DNA of 64,000 bases, from contig NZ_CP154858.1 of the NCBI RefSeq assembly GCF_041153465.1, positions 1,860,001 through 1,924,000 of the forward strand. The letters run 5' to 3'. The DNA is from Thermohahella caldifontis (GTDB lineage Bacteria > Pseudomonadota > Gammaproteobacteria > Pseudomonadales > Oleiphilaceae). Both the position numbers and the translations under genes were made by a program. Below are positions 1-9,500 of this stretch, piece after piece. The notes beneath the pieces are model-generated. The model was not told where the DNA came from. It worked only from the letters and a program-made list of their open reading frames with translations, and ran no database searches. Position 1 is the stretch's first letter; every line of letters begins with the position of its first letter.

Positions 1-405
1 GTTGTCCTTGTGCACGAAAACAGCCAGCGCGTCGATGGCCACTGGAATGGCTGTCGGCTTGTAACCGTATTTCTTTTCGAACGCCGCAATTTCCTTGTTC
101 TTCATCTTGCGGCTCATGGGCCCCAGATTGGAAGTGCCTTCGGTCAGGGCTGGCGGCGCAGTGGAGGAGCCTGCCGCCTGGATCTGAATGTTCACGTTAG
201 GATAGAAACGCTTGAAATCTTCCGCCCACAGCGTCATCAGGTTGGCCAGGGTGTCCGATCCCACGGAAGACAGGTTGCCTGCCACACCACTTGCCTTGGC
301 GTATTCCGGCAGTTTGGGGTCTACCTGCTGGACGGCCCAGCTCTGGGTGGCGATCAGAGACGAGGCGGCGACCGCTGCGGCGGCGATGAGTCGTTTGAAT
401 GTCAT
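1..405 (-). CDS. PstS-like phosphate ABC transporter substrate-binding protein (partial)
   Basis: The N-terminal 135 codons are present; the gene continues past the left edge with no stop. A Sec signal peptide covers about residues 1-24 (basic MTFKR start, alanine-rich core, SWA cleavage region). The mature part carries the PstS-type ligand loop: VGSDTLANLM, then AAGSSTAPPALTEG and LGPMSRKMK, as in periplasmic phosphate-binding proteins that deliver phosphate to PstCAB. The start at 405 is supported by AAGGAG about 8 bases upstream. Assignment to the PBP-like superfamily is firm. Phosphate specificity is inferred from the GS-D-T/GSST pattern. An alkaline phosphatase lies at the other end of the window but is too far away to be the same operon. 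Confidence 0.85.
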   Translation of the reverse strand, partial: MTFKRLIAAAAVAASSLIATQSWAVQQVDPKLPEYAKASGVAGNLSSVGSDTLANLMTLWAEDFKRFYPNVNIQIQAAGSSTAPPALTEGTSNLGPMSRKMKNKEIAAFEKKYGYKPTAIPVAIDALAVFVHKDN

Positions 406-603
406 GTTCAGGTGCTCCTTTGATGTCATCTTGTTTACAGTTGTGATCGGTATGGCCGTTACCTTACCGGGCACAGATGACAGAAATATGACATGACACC
501 CGACCTGCACCGGGCCTGCAAGGGCGGGGCCCGGCCCACACCATTCAATTTCCCCGCCAAACCGACTACACTGCTGTTCTGAATCAGACTGACAGGTGAT
601 TGA

Positions 604-1164
604 ATGACAACAACAAACGTCTCACGTCTGCTGGTCCGCACGGTCCGGGTGCTGGATCAGTTCACCGAGACCACCGGCCGAATGGTAGCCTGGCTGAACC
701 TGCCCATGGTGGTCCTGACCTGTGCGGTGGTCATCCTGCGATACGTGTTCAATTCCGGCTCCATTGCCCTGCAGGAAAGCGTCATGTATCTGCACGGCAC
801 CATCTTCATGGTCGGCATGGCCTACACCCTGAAACATAACGAGCATGTGCGGGTGGACATCTTCTACCAGCGTCAGCGCCCACGGGTTCAGGCACTGATC
901 GACCTTTTGGGCACCCTGTTTCTCCTCGGGCCCGTCGTGGGTTTCATTGCCGTCCAGAGCTGGGGCTACGTGGCCGACTCCTGGGCCGTGCGTGAAGTCT
1001 CCTATGAAGCCAACGGCCTGCCCTGGGTTTATCTGCTCAAGACCCTGATTCTGGTGATGGTCGCGCTACTGACCCTGCAGGGGCTGGCCGAGACGCTGCG
1101 CCACCTGGGGCGCCTGCTGGGGTGGCCCATGCCGGGTGACCCGGCTGTACAGGAGGGCGTGTAA
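604..1164 (+). CDS. dctQ: TRAP transporter small permease subunit (DctQ family)
   Basis: This 186-residue membrane protein has four predicted transmembrane segments (about residues 32-50, 58-76, 98-118 and 143-163). Its fold and length fit the DctQ subunit of tripartite ATP-independent periplasmic transporters, which pairs with DctM to import organic acids using a sodium gradient. The segment HNEHVRVDIFYQR after the second helix is typical of DctQ. The stop codon overlaps the dctM start (TAATG), so the two are translationally coupled. The matching receptor gene is probably the dctP at 3102-4223 on the opposite strand. Confidence 0.9.
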   Translation: MTTTNVSRLLVRTVRVLDQFTETTGRMVAWLNLPMVVLTCAVVILRYVFNSGSIALQESVMYLHGTIFMVGMAYTLKHNEHVRVDIFYQRQRPRVQALIDLLGTLFLLGPVVGFIAVQSWGYVADSWAVREVSYEANGLPWVYLLKTLILVMVALLTLQGLAETLRHLGRLLGWPMPGDPAVQEGV

Positions 1165-2534
1165 TGGAATATATGGCACTGGTGATGTTTGCAGTCGCCT
1201 GCGTGGTGCTCATGCTGGGCTACCCGGTGGCCTTTACCTTGGGCGGCGTGGCCCTGGCCTTCGCCTGGTTCGGTGATCAGGCAGGCGCGTTTGATCTGTC
1301 TTTGCTGCAGGCAGTGCCCAGCCGCCTGTATGGCCTGCTGACCAACCAGACCCTGCTGGCCGTTCCCTTGTTCGTCTTCATGGGCAATCTGCTGCAACGC
1401 TCCCAGCTGGCGGAAAGCCTGCTGGAAACCATGGCGGAAGTGTTCAAGCAGCTGCGTGGCGGCCTGGGAGTCTCCGTGGCGGTGGTGGGCATGCTGCTGG
1501 CAGCCAGCACGGGCATCGTGGGCGCCACGGTGGTGACCATGGGTCTGATTTCCCTGCCCACCATGCTGCGCAGCGGCTATCATCCGTCCATTGCCACGGG
1601 CACCATCTGTGCAACCGGAACGCTGGGGCAAATCATTCCGCCTTCCATCGCCCTGGTCCTGCTGGGTGACGTGCTGTCCAGCGCCTACCAGCAGGCGCAG
1701 CGTGAAATGGGCATCTTCAGCCCGGATACCGTATCCGTTGGGGATCTTTTCGTCGGCGCCCTGATTCCGGGCCTGATTCTGGTGGGACTCTACATCATCT
1801 ACATTCTGGTCGTGGCCTGGCTTCGGCCGGACATCATGCCCCCGCACCCCCGCCGCGGCGAGGACGCCCGCAAGGATCTGCATATCTGGCGCGACCTGAC
1901 GCCGCCGCTGGTACTGATTGTCACTGTGCTGGGCTCCATCCTGACCGGCATTGCCACACCAACGGAAGCCGCCGGCGTGGGCGCCATGGGCGCCATACTG
2001 CTGGCCGGCCAGCGGGGCAAGCTGACGCGTCAGGTGCTCGCGGACGTCTGCCAGTCCACCACGCGCATCACCTGCATGGTGTTCATGATTCTGGTGGGGG
2101 CTACGCTGTTTTCACTGGTCTTTCGCGGCTACAACGGAGATGACCTGATTCACGAAATCTTCACCAACATGCCCGGTGGCGTCTTTACCGCCATGCTGGT
2201 GGTGATGACGGTAATCTTTCTGCTGGGCTTCATTCTGGATTTCATCGAAATCACCTTCGTCGTGGTACCCATTGTCGGTCCGGTGCTACTGAAGATGGGG
2301 GTGGATCCGGTGTGGCTGGGCATCATGATCGGCCTCAACCTGCAGACTTCCTTCCTGACACCACCGTTTGGTTTCTCCCTGTTCTATCTGCGGGGTGTGG
2401 CACCCCCCAGCGTGCGAACGAGCGATATTTACAAGGGTGTGGCGCCCTACATCGCCATACAGCTGCTGATGCTCGCCATTCTGGCCCTCTGGCCGTCACT
2501 GGCCACCTGGTTGCCGGAGCAGATCTATGGTTAA
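1164..2534 (+). CDS. dctM: TRAP transporter large permease subunit (DctM family)
   Basis: This 456-residue protein has about 12 hydrophobic segments and DctM hallmarks: VPLFVFMGNLLQRS near residue 70, a GATVVTMGLISLPTML region, the IPPSIALVLLGD loop and TPTEAAGVGAMGA. DctM is the ion-coupled transport subunit in the inner membrane. It starts inside the dctQ stop codon. Length and motif order are complete. The DctQ, DctM and DctP set looks like the TakP/FcbT group, which handles keto acids, lactate or aromatic acids. The substrate cannot be read from the sequence. Confidence 0.93.
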   Translation: MEYMALVMFAVACVVLMLGYPVAFTLGGVALAFAWFGDQAGAFDLSLLQAVPSRLYGLLTNQTLLAVPLFVFMGNLLQRSQLAESLLETMAEVFKQLRGGLGVSVAVVGMLLAASTGIVGATVVTMGLISLPTMLRSGYHPSIATGTICATGTLGQIIPPSIALVLLGDVLSSAYQQAQREMGIFSPDTVSVGDLFVGALIPGLILVGLYIIYILVVAWLRPDIMPPHPRRGEDARKDLHIWRDLTPPLVLIVTVLGSILTGIATPTEAAGVGAMGAILLAGQRGKLTRQVLADVCQSTTRITCMVFMILVGATLFSLVFRGYNGDDLIHEIFTNMPGGVFTAMLVVMTVIFLLGFILDFIEITFVVVPIVGPVLLKMGVDPVWLGIMIGLNLQTSFLTPPFGFSLFYLRGVAPPSVRTSDIYKGVAPYIAIQLLMLAILALWPSLATWLPEQIYG

Positions 2535-2599
2535 TTGCCGGGATTCTGGTAAGATTTGCCCCATCCCAATAACCACAAGATGTACAGGTGGCGCACAGC

Positions 2600-3001
2600 A
2601 TGACAACTGAAACGGACGGCCCTCGCCCGGAGGGCACGCTAACCCTGAGAACGGTCGCCCTGGACCGGGATACCAACAGCAACGGCGACATCTTTGGCGG
2701 CTGGCTGGTCGCCCAGATGGATCTGGCCGCTTCCAACCTGGCCGGACGCATTGCCAAAGGCCGTACCGCCACGGTATCCATCGACAAGATGGACTTCATT
2801 TCCCCGGTCCGTGTGGGGGCCGAAGTGAGCTGTTATACCCATCTGCTGGACATTGGCCGCAGCTCCATGCGGATCCGCGTCGAGGTGTGGACCCGCGACC
2901 GCTACAGCACCGAAGCCCGCAAGGTCACGGAATCCGTGTTTGTGCTGGTGGCCATCGACGACATGGGGCGCATCCGGCCGGTGCCGGATCAGAACGGCTG
3001 A
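2600..3001 (+). CDS. yciA: Acyl-CoA thioesterase, YciA-like hotdog fold
   Basis: This 133-residue single-hotdog protein hydrolyses acyl-CoA to free acid and CoA. The family signature NSNGDIFGGWLVAQMD lies near residue 27, where the Asp is the expected catalytic residue, and is followed by TVSIDKMDFISPV and the C-terminal VFVLVAIDD strand. The ATG at 2600 is preceded by AGGTGG with about 8 bases of spacing. A GTG at 2588 in the same frame would add four residues and is the alternative start. The gene lies between dctM and the convergent dctP, which is an unusual interruption of a TRAP locus. Confidence 0.88.
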   Translation: MTTETDGPRPEGTLTLRTVALDRDTNSNGDIFGGWLVAQMDLAASNLAGRIAKGRTATVSIDKMDFISPVRVGAEVSCYTHLLDIGRSSMRIRVEVWTRDRYSTEARKVTESVFVLVAIDDMGRIRPVPDQNG

Positions 3002-3051
3002 CACACCGGTCTCGCACGAGACGAGGCAGCAGAGGTCAGCGCTTTCCCAAA

Positions 3052-3083
3052 AAAGAAGGGGCATCCCATGGACGCCCCTTTTT
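3052..3083. terminator. Bidirectional intrinsic terminator
   Basis: An A-run is followed by a GGGGCATC / GACGCCCC stem with one mismatch, then TTTTT. It lies between the convergent thioesterase and dctP genes, and the A-run on one side and T-run on the other allow termination in both directions. Confidence 0.8.
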
Positions 3084-3101
3084 CGTGCCTGATCGGAGAA
3101 A

Positions 3102-4223
3102 TCAGTCTGAACGTGCGTTGATGTAGGCCTGCTCGGAGATGTGATGATATTTCACCACATTCGCACGGAAGGCCTTGTAGGACTCGTAAACCTTTTTGGT
3201 CATCGGATCCTTGGCGGCCAGCTCGTCCAGTGTCTGACGTGACAGCGTCTCCAGTTCCTTCAGGACTTCATCCGGGAACTTCTTCACCACCACCCCATGC
3301 TTGTTCACCAGCTCATCCAGTGCGGACTGGTTGCGGGCCGTGTACTCGTCCAGCATGTCCTGGTTGACCATGCGGGTCGCCACTTCGATGATGGCCTGCA
3401 GATCGGACGGGAGGGACTCGAACGCCTTTTTGTTGACGGTGAACTCCAGCGAGGTGCCGGGCTCGTGCCAGCCCGGATAGTAGTAGTACTTGGCTGCCTT
3501 GTGAAGGCCAAAGGCCAGATCGTTGTAAGGACCCACCCACTCGGTGGCATCAATGGTACCGGTCTGCAGGGCCGTGAAGATTTCGCCGCCCGGCAGCTGA
3601 ACCGGCGTACCGCCCGCGCGCTGCAGTACCTCACCGCCCAGACCCGGGATCCGCATCTTCAGACCTTTCAGGTCATCCAGCGAGTTGATTTCCTTGTTGA
3701 ACCAGCCCCCCATCTGAACACCGGTATTGCCGCCCAGGAAAGGAATGACGCCAAAGGGCGCATACACTTCCTTCCAGAGCTCCATGCCACCGCCGTACAT
3801 GATCCAGGCGTTGAGCTCCTGTGCAGTCAGCCCGAAGGGTACCGTTGCAAAGAACTGTGCGGCCGGCACCTTGCCTTTCCAGTAATAGGCCGCGGCATGT
3901 CCCATCTCCGCCGTTCCGCGGGACACGGCATCGAATACCTCCAGGGCCGGTACCAATTCACCCGCGCCATAGACCTTGATCTTCAGACGGCCATTGCTCA
4001 TGCGCTCCACTTCCTTTGCAAAGCGCTCGGGCGCTTCACCCAGTCCGGGGAAGTTCTTGGGCCAGGAGGTGACCAGTTTCCACTGATAGGTTTCCTGAGC
4101 CGCGGCAGCTTTCTCCGCCTTGGCTCCGTTTTCGGAGGCAGCCTTGTCGGAACCGGAACACGCAGCCAGTCCCAGTGCCATCAGGCCGGCACCCAGCGTC
4201 CTGAAAAGAGTACGACGTTTCAT
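3102..4223 (-). CDS. dctP: TRAP transporter substrate-binding protein (DctP family, TakP-like)
   Basis: This 373-residue extracytoplasmic solute receptor has a signal sequence ending in a lipobox (LGLAAC, Cys about residue 21) followed by a low-complexity linker rich in Ala, Lys and Glu, so it is probably membrane-anchored. The core begins with YQWKLVTSWPKNFPGLG. It contains the receptor signature around LKGLKMRIPGLGGEVLQRAGG, whose Arg is expected to salt-bridge the carboxylate, then EWVGPYNDLAFGLHKAAKYYYYPGWHEPGT, which resembles keto-acid or monocarboxylate receptors. It presumably serves the DctQM pair on the opposite strand. The start has an AAGGAG-type ribosome-binding site. A good sigma-70 promoter lies upstream. 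Confidence 0.92.
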   Translation of the reverse strand: MKRRTLFRTLGAGLMALGLAACSGSDKAASENGAKAEKAAAAQETYQWKLVTSWPKNFPGLGEAPERFAKEVERMSNGRLKIKVYGAGELVPALEVFDAVSRGTAEMGHAAAYYWKGKVPAAQFFATVPFGLTAQELNAWIMYGGGMELWKEVYAPFGVIPFLGGNTGVQMGGWFNKEINSLDDLKGLKMRIPGLGGEVLQRAGGTPVQLPGGEIFTALQTGTIDATEWVGPYNDLAFGLHKAAKYYYYPGWHEPGTSLEFTVNKKAFESLPSDLQAIIEVATRMVNQDMLDEYTARNQSALDELVNKHGVVVKKFPDEVLKELETLSRQTLDELAAKDPMTKKVYESYKAFRANVVKYHHISEQAYINARSD

Positions 4224-4269
4224 GTATGCGGAACTCCTTCTTCGTTATTGTTGGTTGTTACAGTACGCC

Positions 4270-4297
4270 AGTATACCGGTTCCGTGATGTGTCACAA
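4270..4297 (-). promoter_or_regulatory. dctP: Sigma-70-like promoter of dctP with overlapping GTGA-N4-TCAC palindrome
   Basis: On the minus strand TTGTGA (-35) and TATACT (-10) are separated by 16 bases, 47 bases upstream of the dctP start. The -35 box sits in the short palindrome GTGACACATCAC. This could be an operator, but its 4-base spacer is too short for a classic CRP site. Functional assignment is inference. Confidence 0.55.
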
Positions 4298-4321
4298 GCC
4301 CGGCAGTTGCCGGATTCCGGA

Positions 4322-6469
4322 TCAGCCCAGCACTTCCAGTCTGGCGTAGGACAATACCAGCCACTTGCTGCCTGCCTCGTCAAAATTGACCTGGACACGG
4401 GCGTGAGGCCCCTGGCCCTCGCAGGCCAGGACAATGCCTTCGCCAAATCGCGGGTGCCGGACCCGCGCACCCAGCGACAGTCCGCCCGCTTCATCCTGCA
4501 CCAACTGGCTGCCACGCTGTGCCGCGGCAGGGATGCTCACACTGCCCCGCAAACGGATTTCCTCGATCAGTTGCGGCGGAATTTCCCGCACGAAGCGGGA
4601 CAGGGCCGGGTACTTGTCCTGTCCGTACAGGCGGCGGCTCTCGGCATGGGTAAGCACCAGCCGCTCCATCGCCCGGGTAATGCCCACATAGGCCAGACGC
4701 CTTTCCTCTTCCAGCCGGCCCGGTTCCTCCGCGGACATGGCGTGAGGAAACAGGTCTTCTTCCATGCCGGCCATGAACACCAGCGGAAATTCCAGTCCCT
4801 TGGCGCTGTGAAGGGTCATGAGCTGAACCGCATCCTGATCCTCGCTGGCCTGCTGCTCCCCCGCATCCAGTGCAGCCTGAGCCAGAAATTCCGTCAGCGG
4901 CTCTTCTTCCGACTCAAAGGCGGCCACGGCGTTCACCAGTTCTTCCAGGTTCTCCTTGCGCGCTTCACCCTTGTCCTTCTCATTGGCATGAAACTCCAGC
5001 AGCCCCGTTTCCTTCAGCATGCGCTTCACCAGCTCCGTCAGCGGCAGGCTGTCCGCGGCTTCACGCAAGGCATTGATCGTCTGGAAAAAGCGGGCCAGTC
5101 CACTTTGCCCCTTGCCCCGGATCAGCCCGGCCTGCAGGGCCTGCTCCCCGGCATGCCAGAGCGCAATGCGCTGGCTGCGGGCCAGCTCGCGCAGCGTTTC
5201 CACGGATTTGGTGCCGATGCCCCGGGCCGGCACGTTGACCACCCGTTCAAAGGCGGCGTCATCTCCGGGAAAACGGATCAATCTCAGATACGCCAGGGCG
5301 TTACGGATTTCCTGCCGGTCATAGAAACGCTGCCCCCCATAGACCCGGTAGGGCACCCCGTGGCGCACCAACGCCTCCTCAATCACCCGGGACTGGGCAT
5401 TGGACCGGTAAAGCACCGCCACCTCGCGGCGCAAGCGCCCCCCCTCCACCCAGCGCTGAACCTGATCGACGATGAAATTGGCCTCATCCTGCTCGTTGAA
5501 GGCCGTATAGAGCTGAATGGGTTCGCCCTGCCCCCGGTCGGTCCAGAGCTGCTTGCCCATGCGCTCCAGGTTGCGGCTGATGACCGCGTTGGCTGCATCC
5601 AGAATGGTCTGGGTGGAACGATAGTTCTGCTCCAGCCTGACAATTTCCGTGCCCGGCATGTCGCGCCCGAACTGGCGAATATTCTCCACCCGGGCACCAC
5701 GCCAGCCGTAGATGGACTGGTCGTCATCCCCGACCACAGTCATGGGCACCCGGCCGCCCGACAACACCCGCAGCCAGGCATACTGAATGGCGTTGGTATC
5801 CTGAAACTCGTCCACCAGGATGTGGCGGAAACGGTTCTGATAATGTTCCAGCAGGGCCGGCTTCTTCAGCCAGAGCTCGTGCGCACGCAGTAGAATTTCG
5901 CCAAAGTCCAGCAGGCCGGACTGCTGGCAGTATTGTTCGTAGAGGGCATACACCTGCTGCATGGTCTTGAGCCAGTAATCGCCGGCCGGATCCACGGCAT
6001 CCGCCCGTCGCCCCTCATCCTTCTGCGTGTTGATGAAATGCTGGGCCTGACGCGGCGGAAAGCGCCCTTCGTCCAGTCTCAGCTCACGCAATACCCGCTT
6101 CACCAGCCGAAGCTGGTCTTCGCTGTCGAGAATCTGGAAGTTTTCCGGCAGCCCGGCATCACGCCAGTGGGCACGCAGCAGCCGGTGACACAGGCTGTGG
6201 AAGGTGCCCAGCCAGATTCCGGCCGCCCGGTCACCCACCAGCGCATCCACCCGCTCGCGCATTTCCCGCGCGGCCTTGTTGGTGAAGGTCACGGCGAGAA
6301 TACTGTGGGCGGGTGCACGCCCCTCCAGAATCAGCCAGGCGATGCGATGAACCAGCACGCGCGTTTTGCCGGAACCGGCGCCGGCCAGTACCAGCAGACC
6401 CGGTGCTTCACAGGTGACGGCATCCCGCTGGGCGGGGTTGAGGGACTCCAGAAATGTGGTATCAGACAT
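4322..6469 (-). CDS. uvrD: DNA helicase II (UvrD)
   Basis: This 715-residue superfamily 1A helicase unwinds DNA 3' to 5' in nucleotide-excision and mismatch repair. The Q motif (LNPAQRDAV), Walker A (AGAGSGKT) at about residues 28-35, FTNKAAREM, the DExx box DEFQDTN, GDDDQSIYGWRGA, LEQNYRST and the late motifs TLHSAKGLEFP and EERRLAYVGITRA are all present. The C-terminal tail with GARVRHPRFGEGIVLA is the UvrD-specific RNA polymerase-binding Tudor-like part. The start at MSDTTF is chosen because its alignment with E. coli UvrD begins there; an in-frame ATG 40 codons upstream would overlap the divergent gene. Length matches the family. Confidence 0.96.
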   Translation of the reverse strand: MSDTTFLESLNPAQRDAVTCEAPGLLVLAGAGSGKTRVLVHRIAWLILEGRAPAHSILAVTFTNKAAREMRERVDALVGDRAAGIWLGTFHSLCHRLLRAHWRDAGLPENFQILDSEDQLRLVKRVLRELRLDEGRFPPRQAQHFINTQKDEGRRADAVDPAGDYWLKTMQQVYALYEQYCQQSGLLDFGEILLRAHELWLKKPALLEHYQNRFRHILVDEFQDTNAIQYAWLRVLSGGRVPMTVVGDDDQSIYGWRGARVENIRQFGRDMPGTEIVRLEQNYRSTQTILDAANAVISRNLERMGKQLWTDRGQGEPIQLYTAFNEQDEANFIVDQVQRWVEGGRLRREVAVLYRSNAQSRVIEEALVRHGVPYRVYGGQRFYDRQEIRNALAYLRLIRFPGDDAAFERVVNVPARGIGTKSVETLRELARSQRIALWHAGEQALQAGLIRGKGQSGLARFFQTINALREAADSLPLTELVKRMLKETGLLEFHANEKDKGEARKENLEELVNAVAAFESEEEPLTEFLAQAALDAGEQQASEDQDAVQLMTLHSAKGLEFPLVFMAGMEEDLFPHAMSAEEPGRLEEERRLAYVGITRAMERLVLTHAESRRLYGQDKYPALSRFVREIPPQLIEEIRLRGSVSIPAAAQRGSQLVQDEAGGLSLGARVRHPRFGEGIVLACEGQGPHARVQVNFDEAGSKWLVLSYARLEVLG

Positions 6470-6564
6470 CCTGCTCTCGAAAAATGAACGCAAATTCACA
6501 AAATAGGCATATGGCCCGCTACAGGCCTTGTGTGGCGCGCGCCGATCCTTTTTAATGGTGTGCC

Positions 6565-9500
6565 ATGAACCGCTGCGCTGAGGCGTCACATACTAACATG
6601 CCTGCTCCCGAAAACGAGACTCTGTCGGGCAGTTTCCGGCTGATGTCGGAAATGGCCAGACCGAAGCCCATTGCCGTACGCATGGAGCAGTTTGCCCGGC
6701 TGGGCAAGCGGGCCTCGCTGGCGGCACTGGTTCTCATGCTGTGTGCCGCAGCGGTGGCCGTGAGCCTGCAACTGACCGGTCGTGCTGCCGGCAGCCTGCC
6801 CTCCTGGGCCGTGCTGATGCTGGCCGAGGCGCTGCTGGTCCTGATTCTTGGGCGCAGCATACAGGGGCGGGTGCAGACGCCGGAGAGCACGCCTCCCAGA
6901 GTGCTCTACATTCTCAATGGCGTCACCAACCTGATACTGGCCGGCATTCCCCTGCTTCTGGGACCCGGCCTGGCCCTGCAGGTCAGCATGCTGCCCACGC
7001 CCGCGCTGGAAGTCATCGGCCAGGCCGTGCTGGGCGCCACCTGCCTGATTCTGTATTTCCTCGGCACCATGCCGTCGGGTTTCGTGCTCATTGCGTCCAC
7101 CCCCATCGCCTGGCTGGCCGGGCTGGCATGGGCCAGGGGCGGTGACGTGCCGGCCCACCTGTATCTGGAAATGGCGACGCTGGCCGCCTTCCTCTACCCC
7201 GTGGCCCTGCTCTGGTTCCGGGCTTCGGCCCGCTATGCCCGCAAGGGCCTGATTCACCAGACACTCATCCGCTATCTGGACAATGCCCGACAGCACACCG
7301 AATCCCTGAATCAGCAGCTGGCGTGGGAAATCGGCCAGCGCGAACAGACGGAAGCGGACCTGAAGGCGGCTCAGGCAGAACTGCAGACCGCCGTACGCGA
7401 ACGCACCCGCGAGCTGGAACAGGCCAACCGTCAGCTCAGCAAGCAGATCCGTCTGCGCAAATCCATCAGCGATGCACTGGTCAAGAGTCAGCATCGTCTC
7501 AGCCAGGCCATCGAAGCCACCGAACTGGCGCTCTGGGACTGGGATATTCCCGAAGGCAGGGTCTTCCAGTCGCCGTTCCATGATGCCTTCGGCCCGAGCG
7601 AACTGAGCTCCGAACACTTCGTCGCCCGCCTTCGCGACATCCTGCACCCGGAAGACGAGCGCACACTGCGCCAGGCCCTGGTCCGCTGCCTGAAGGACGA
7701 AGCCAGCGATTACCGGGTGCACTACCGGGTCCGCACCGACAACGGCTGGCTGTGGGTGGAGGATTGCGGCAAGGTGGTGAGCCGCGATGAGCACGGCCGC
7801 GCGACACGGATGATCGGCACCCGCCGCGATGTGACCCGCGACCATGAAATGGACGAACAGCTCCGGCTGGCCAAGACCGTCTTTGACTTCACGGCCGAGG
7901 GCATCTTTGCCCTGGATGCGGACTTCCGCTTCCTGACCGTCAACCCCGCCTTCACCCGCATCACCGGTCATGCCCCGGAAGATGTGCTGGGCAAGACCCT
8001 GATGGAAATCAGCGGTACGCCCCAGCGGGAGCAAGTCTTCCGGCGGATCTGCGAGGCCCTGAAAGCCGAAGGACAATGGCAGGGCGAGATATACGAAAAA
8101 CGCCGTTCCGGCGACTACTATCCCCAGTGGATGCAGCTTTCCGCCGTCCGTGATGACCAGGGCCGCACCACCCTCTACGCCGGCATCTTCATCGACAGCA
8201 GCGAACGCAAGCGCACGGACGAACAGCTGCACTACCTGCTCAACTACGACGACCTCACCGGCCTGACCAACCGGGTTCAGTTCAAGAACCGGCTGCATCA
8301 GGCCCTCAACCAGATGCGCGAACACTTCGAGCGTTATGCACTGATGGTGCTGGATGTGGACCGCTTCCGCCATGTCAACGAAAGTCTCGGACATGATGGT
8401 GGCGACGCCCTGCTCAAGCAGGTGGCCCAGCGGCTCTCCGCACTGGCGCAGCAGGCCGAGACCCTGGCACGCCTGGGCAACGACGAGTTCGCCATTCTGC
8501 AGAAAGTCAGCAACCGGGCCGAGGCCGGCGCACTGGCCCAGCGCATCCTCGATGCCCTCAAGGTGCCCTTCAATGTGGAAGGGCAGGAAATCTACTTGGC
8601 CGTGTCCATCGGTATCACCCTGACCCCGGACAATGCCCGCGAACTGCAGACGCTGCTGGCCCAGGCCCAGTCCGCGGTACGTCAGGCCAAGTATCTGGGT
8701 GGCAACACCTTCGAGTTTTACAGCAAGATGCTGCAGAATCTGGCCGGCCAGCGCCTGTCACTGGAGTCCGAACTGCGCAAGGCGCTGGCCCGCAACGAGC
8801 TGGAAGTCTACTACCAGCCCAAGCTGAATGTGCGCACACAGATGATCGAAAGTGTCGAGGCACTGGTACGCTGGCACCACCCCGAACGGGGCATGATCTC
8901 GCCGGCGGAATTCGTGCCGGTGGCCGAGGAATCCGGCCTCATCATGGAAATCGGCGAACAGGTGCTCCGGCAGGCCTGCGCCCAGGCCGTGCGCTGGGCC
9001 GATCAGGGACTCGGGGATATCCGGGTGGCGGTGAACCTGTCCGCCTACCAGTTCCGCCAGAGCCACCTGGTGCGCACCGTCAGGGACATTCTCGACGAAA
9101 CCGGCCTGCCCCCGAGCCAGCTGGATCTGGAACTGACGGAAAGCGCCCTGATGGAAAACCTGAGCCGCACCACCTTCACCCTGAGCCGGTTCCGGGAAAT
9201 GGGCATCTACGTGACCGTGGATGACTTCGGCACCGGCTACTCCTCCCTCAGCTATCTCAAGCGCTTCCCCATCAATGCGCTCAAGATTGACCAGATGTTC
9301 ATCAAGGATGCCTGCACCAATCCGGACGATGCGGCCATCACCCGGGCCATCATCCTGCTCGGGCAAAGCCTGAACCTGGAAGTGGTGGCCGAAGGCGTGG
9401 AAAATCAGGAGCACATCAGCTTCCTCAAGCGCTGCGGCTGTCATACCCTGCAGGGCTATTTCATTTCACCGCCACTGAGCACCCAACGGCTGAGCGAACT

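Noticed and set aside
4280..4297. CRP binding site upstream of dctP
   Set aside because: GTGA and TCAC are separated by 4 bases rather than 6, so it does not match the CRP consensus; kept only as an unspecified palindrome.
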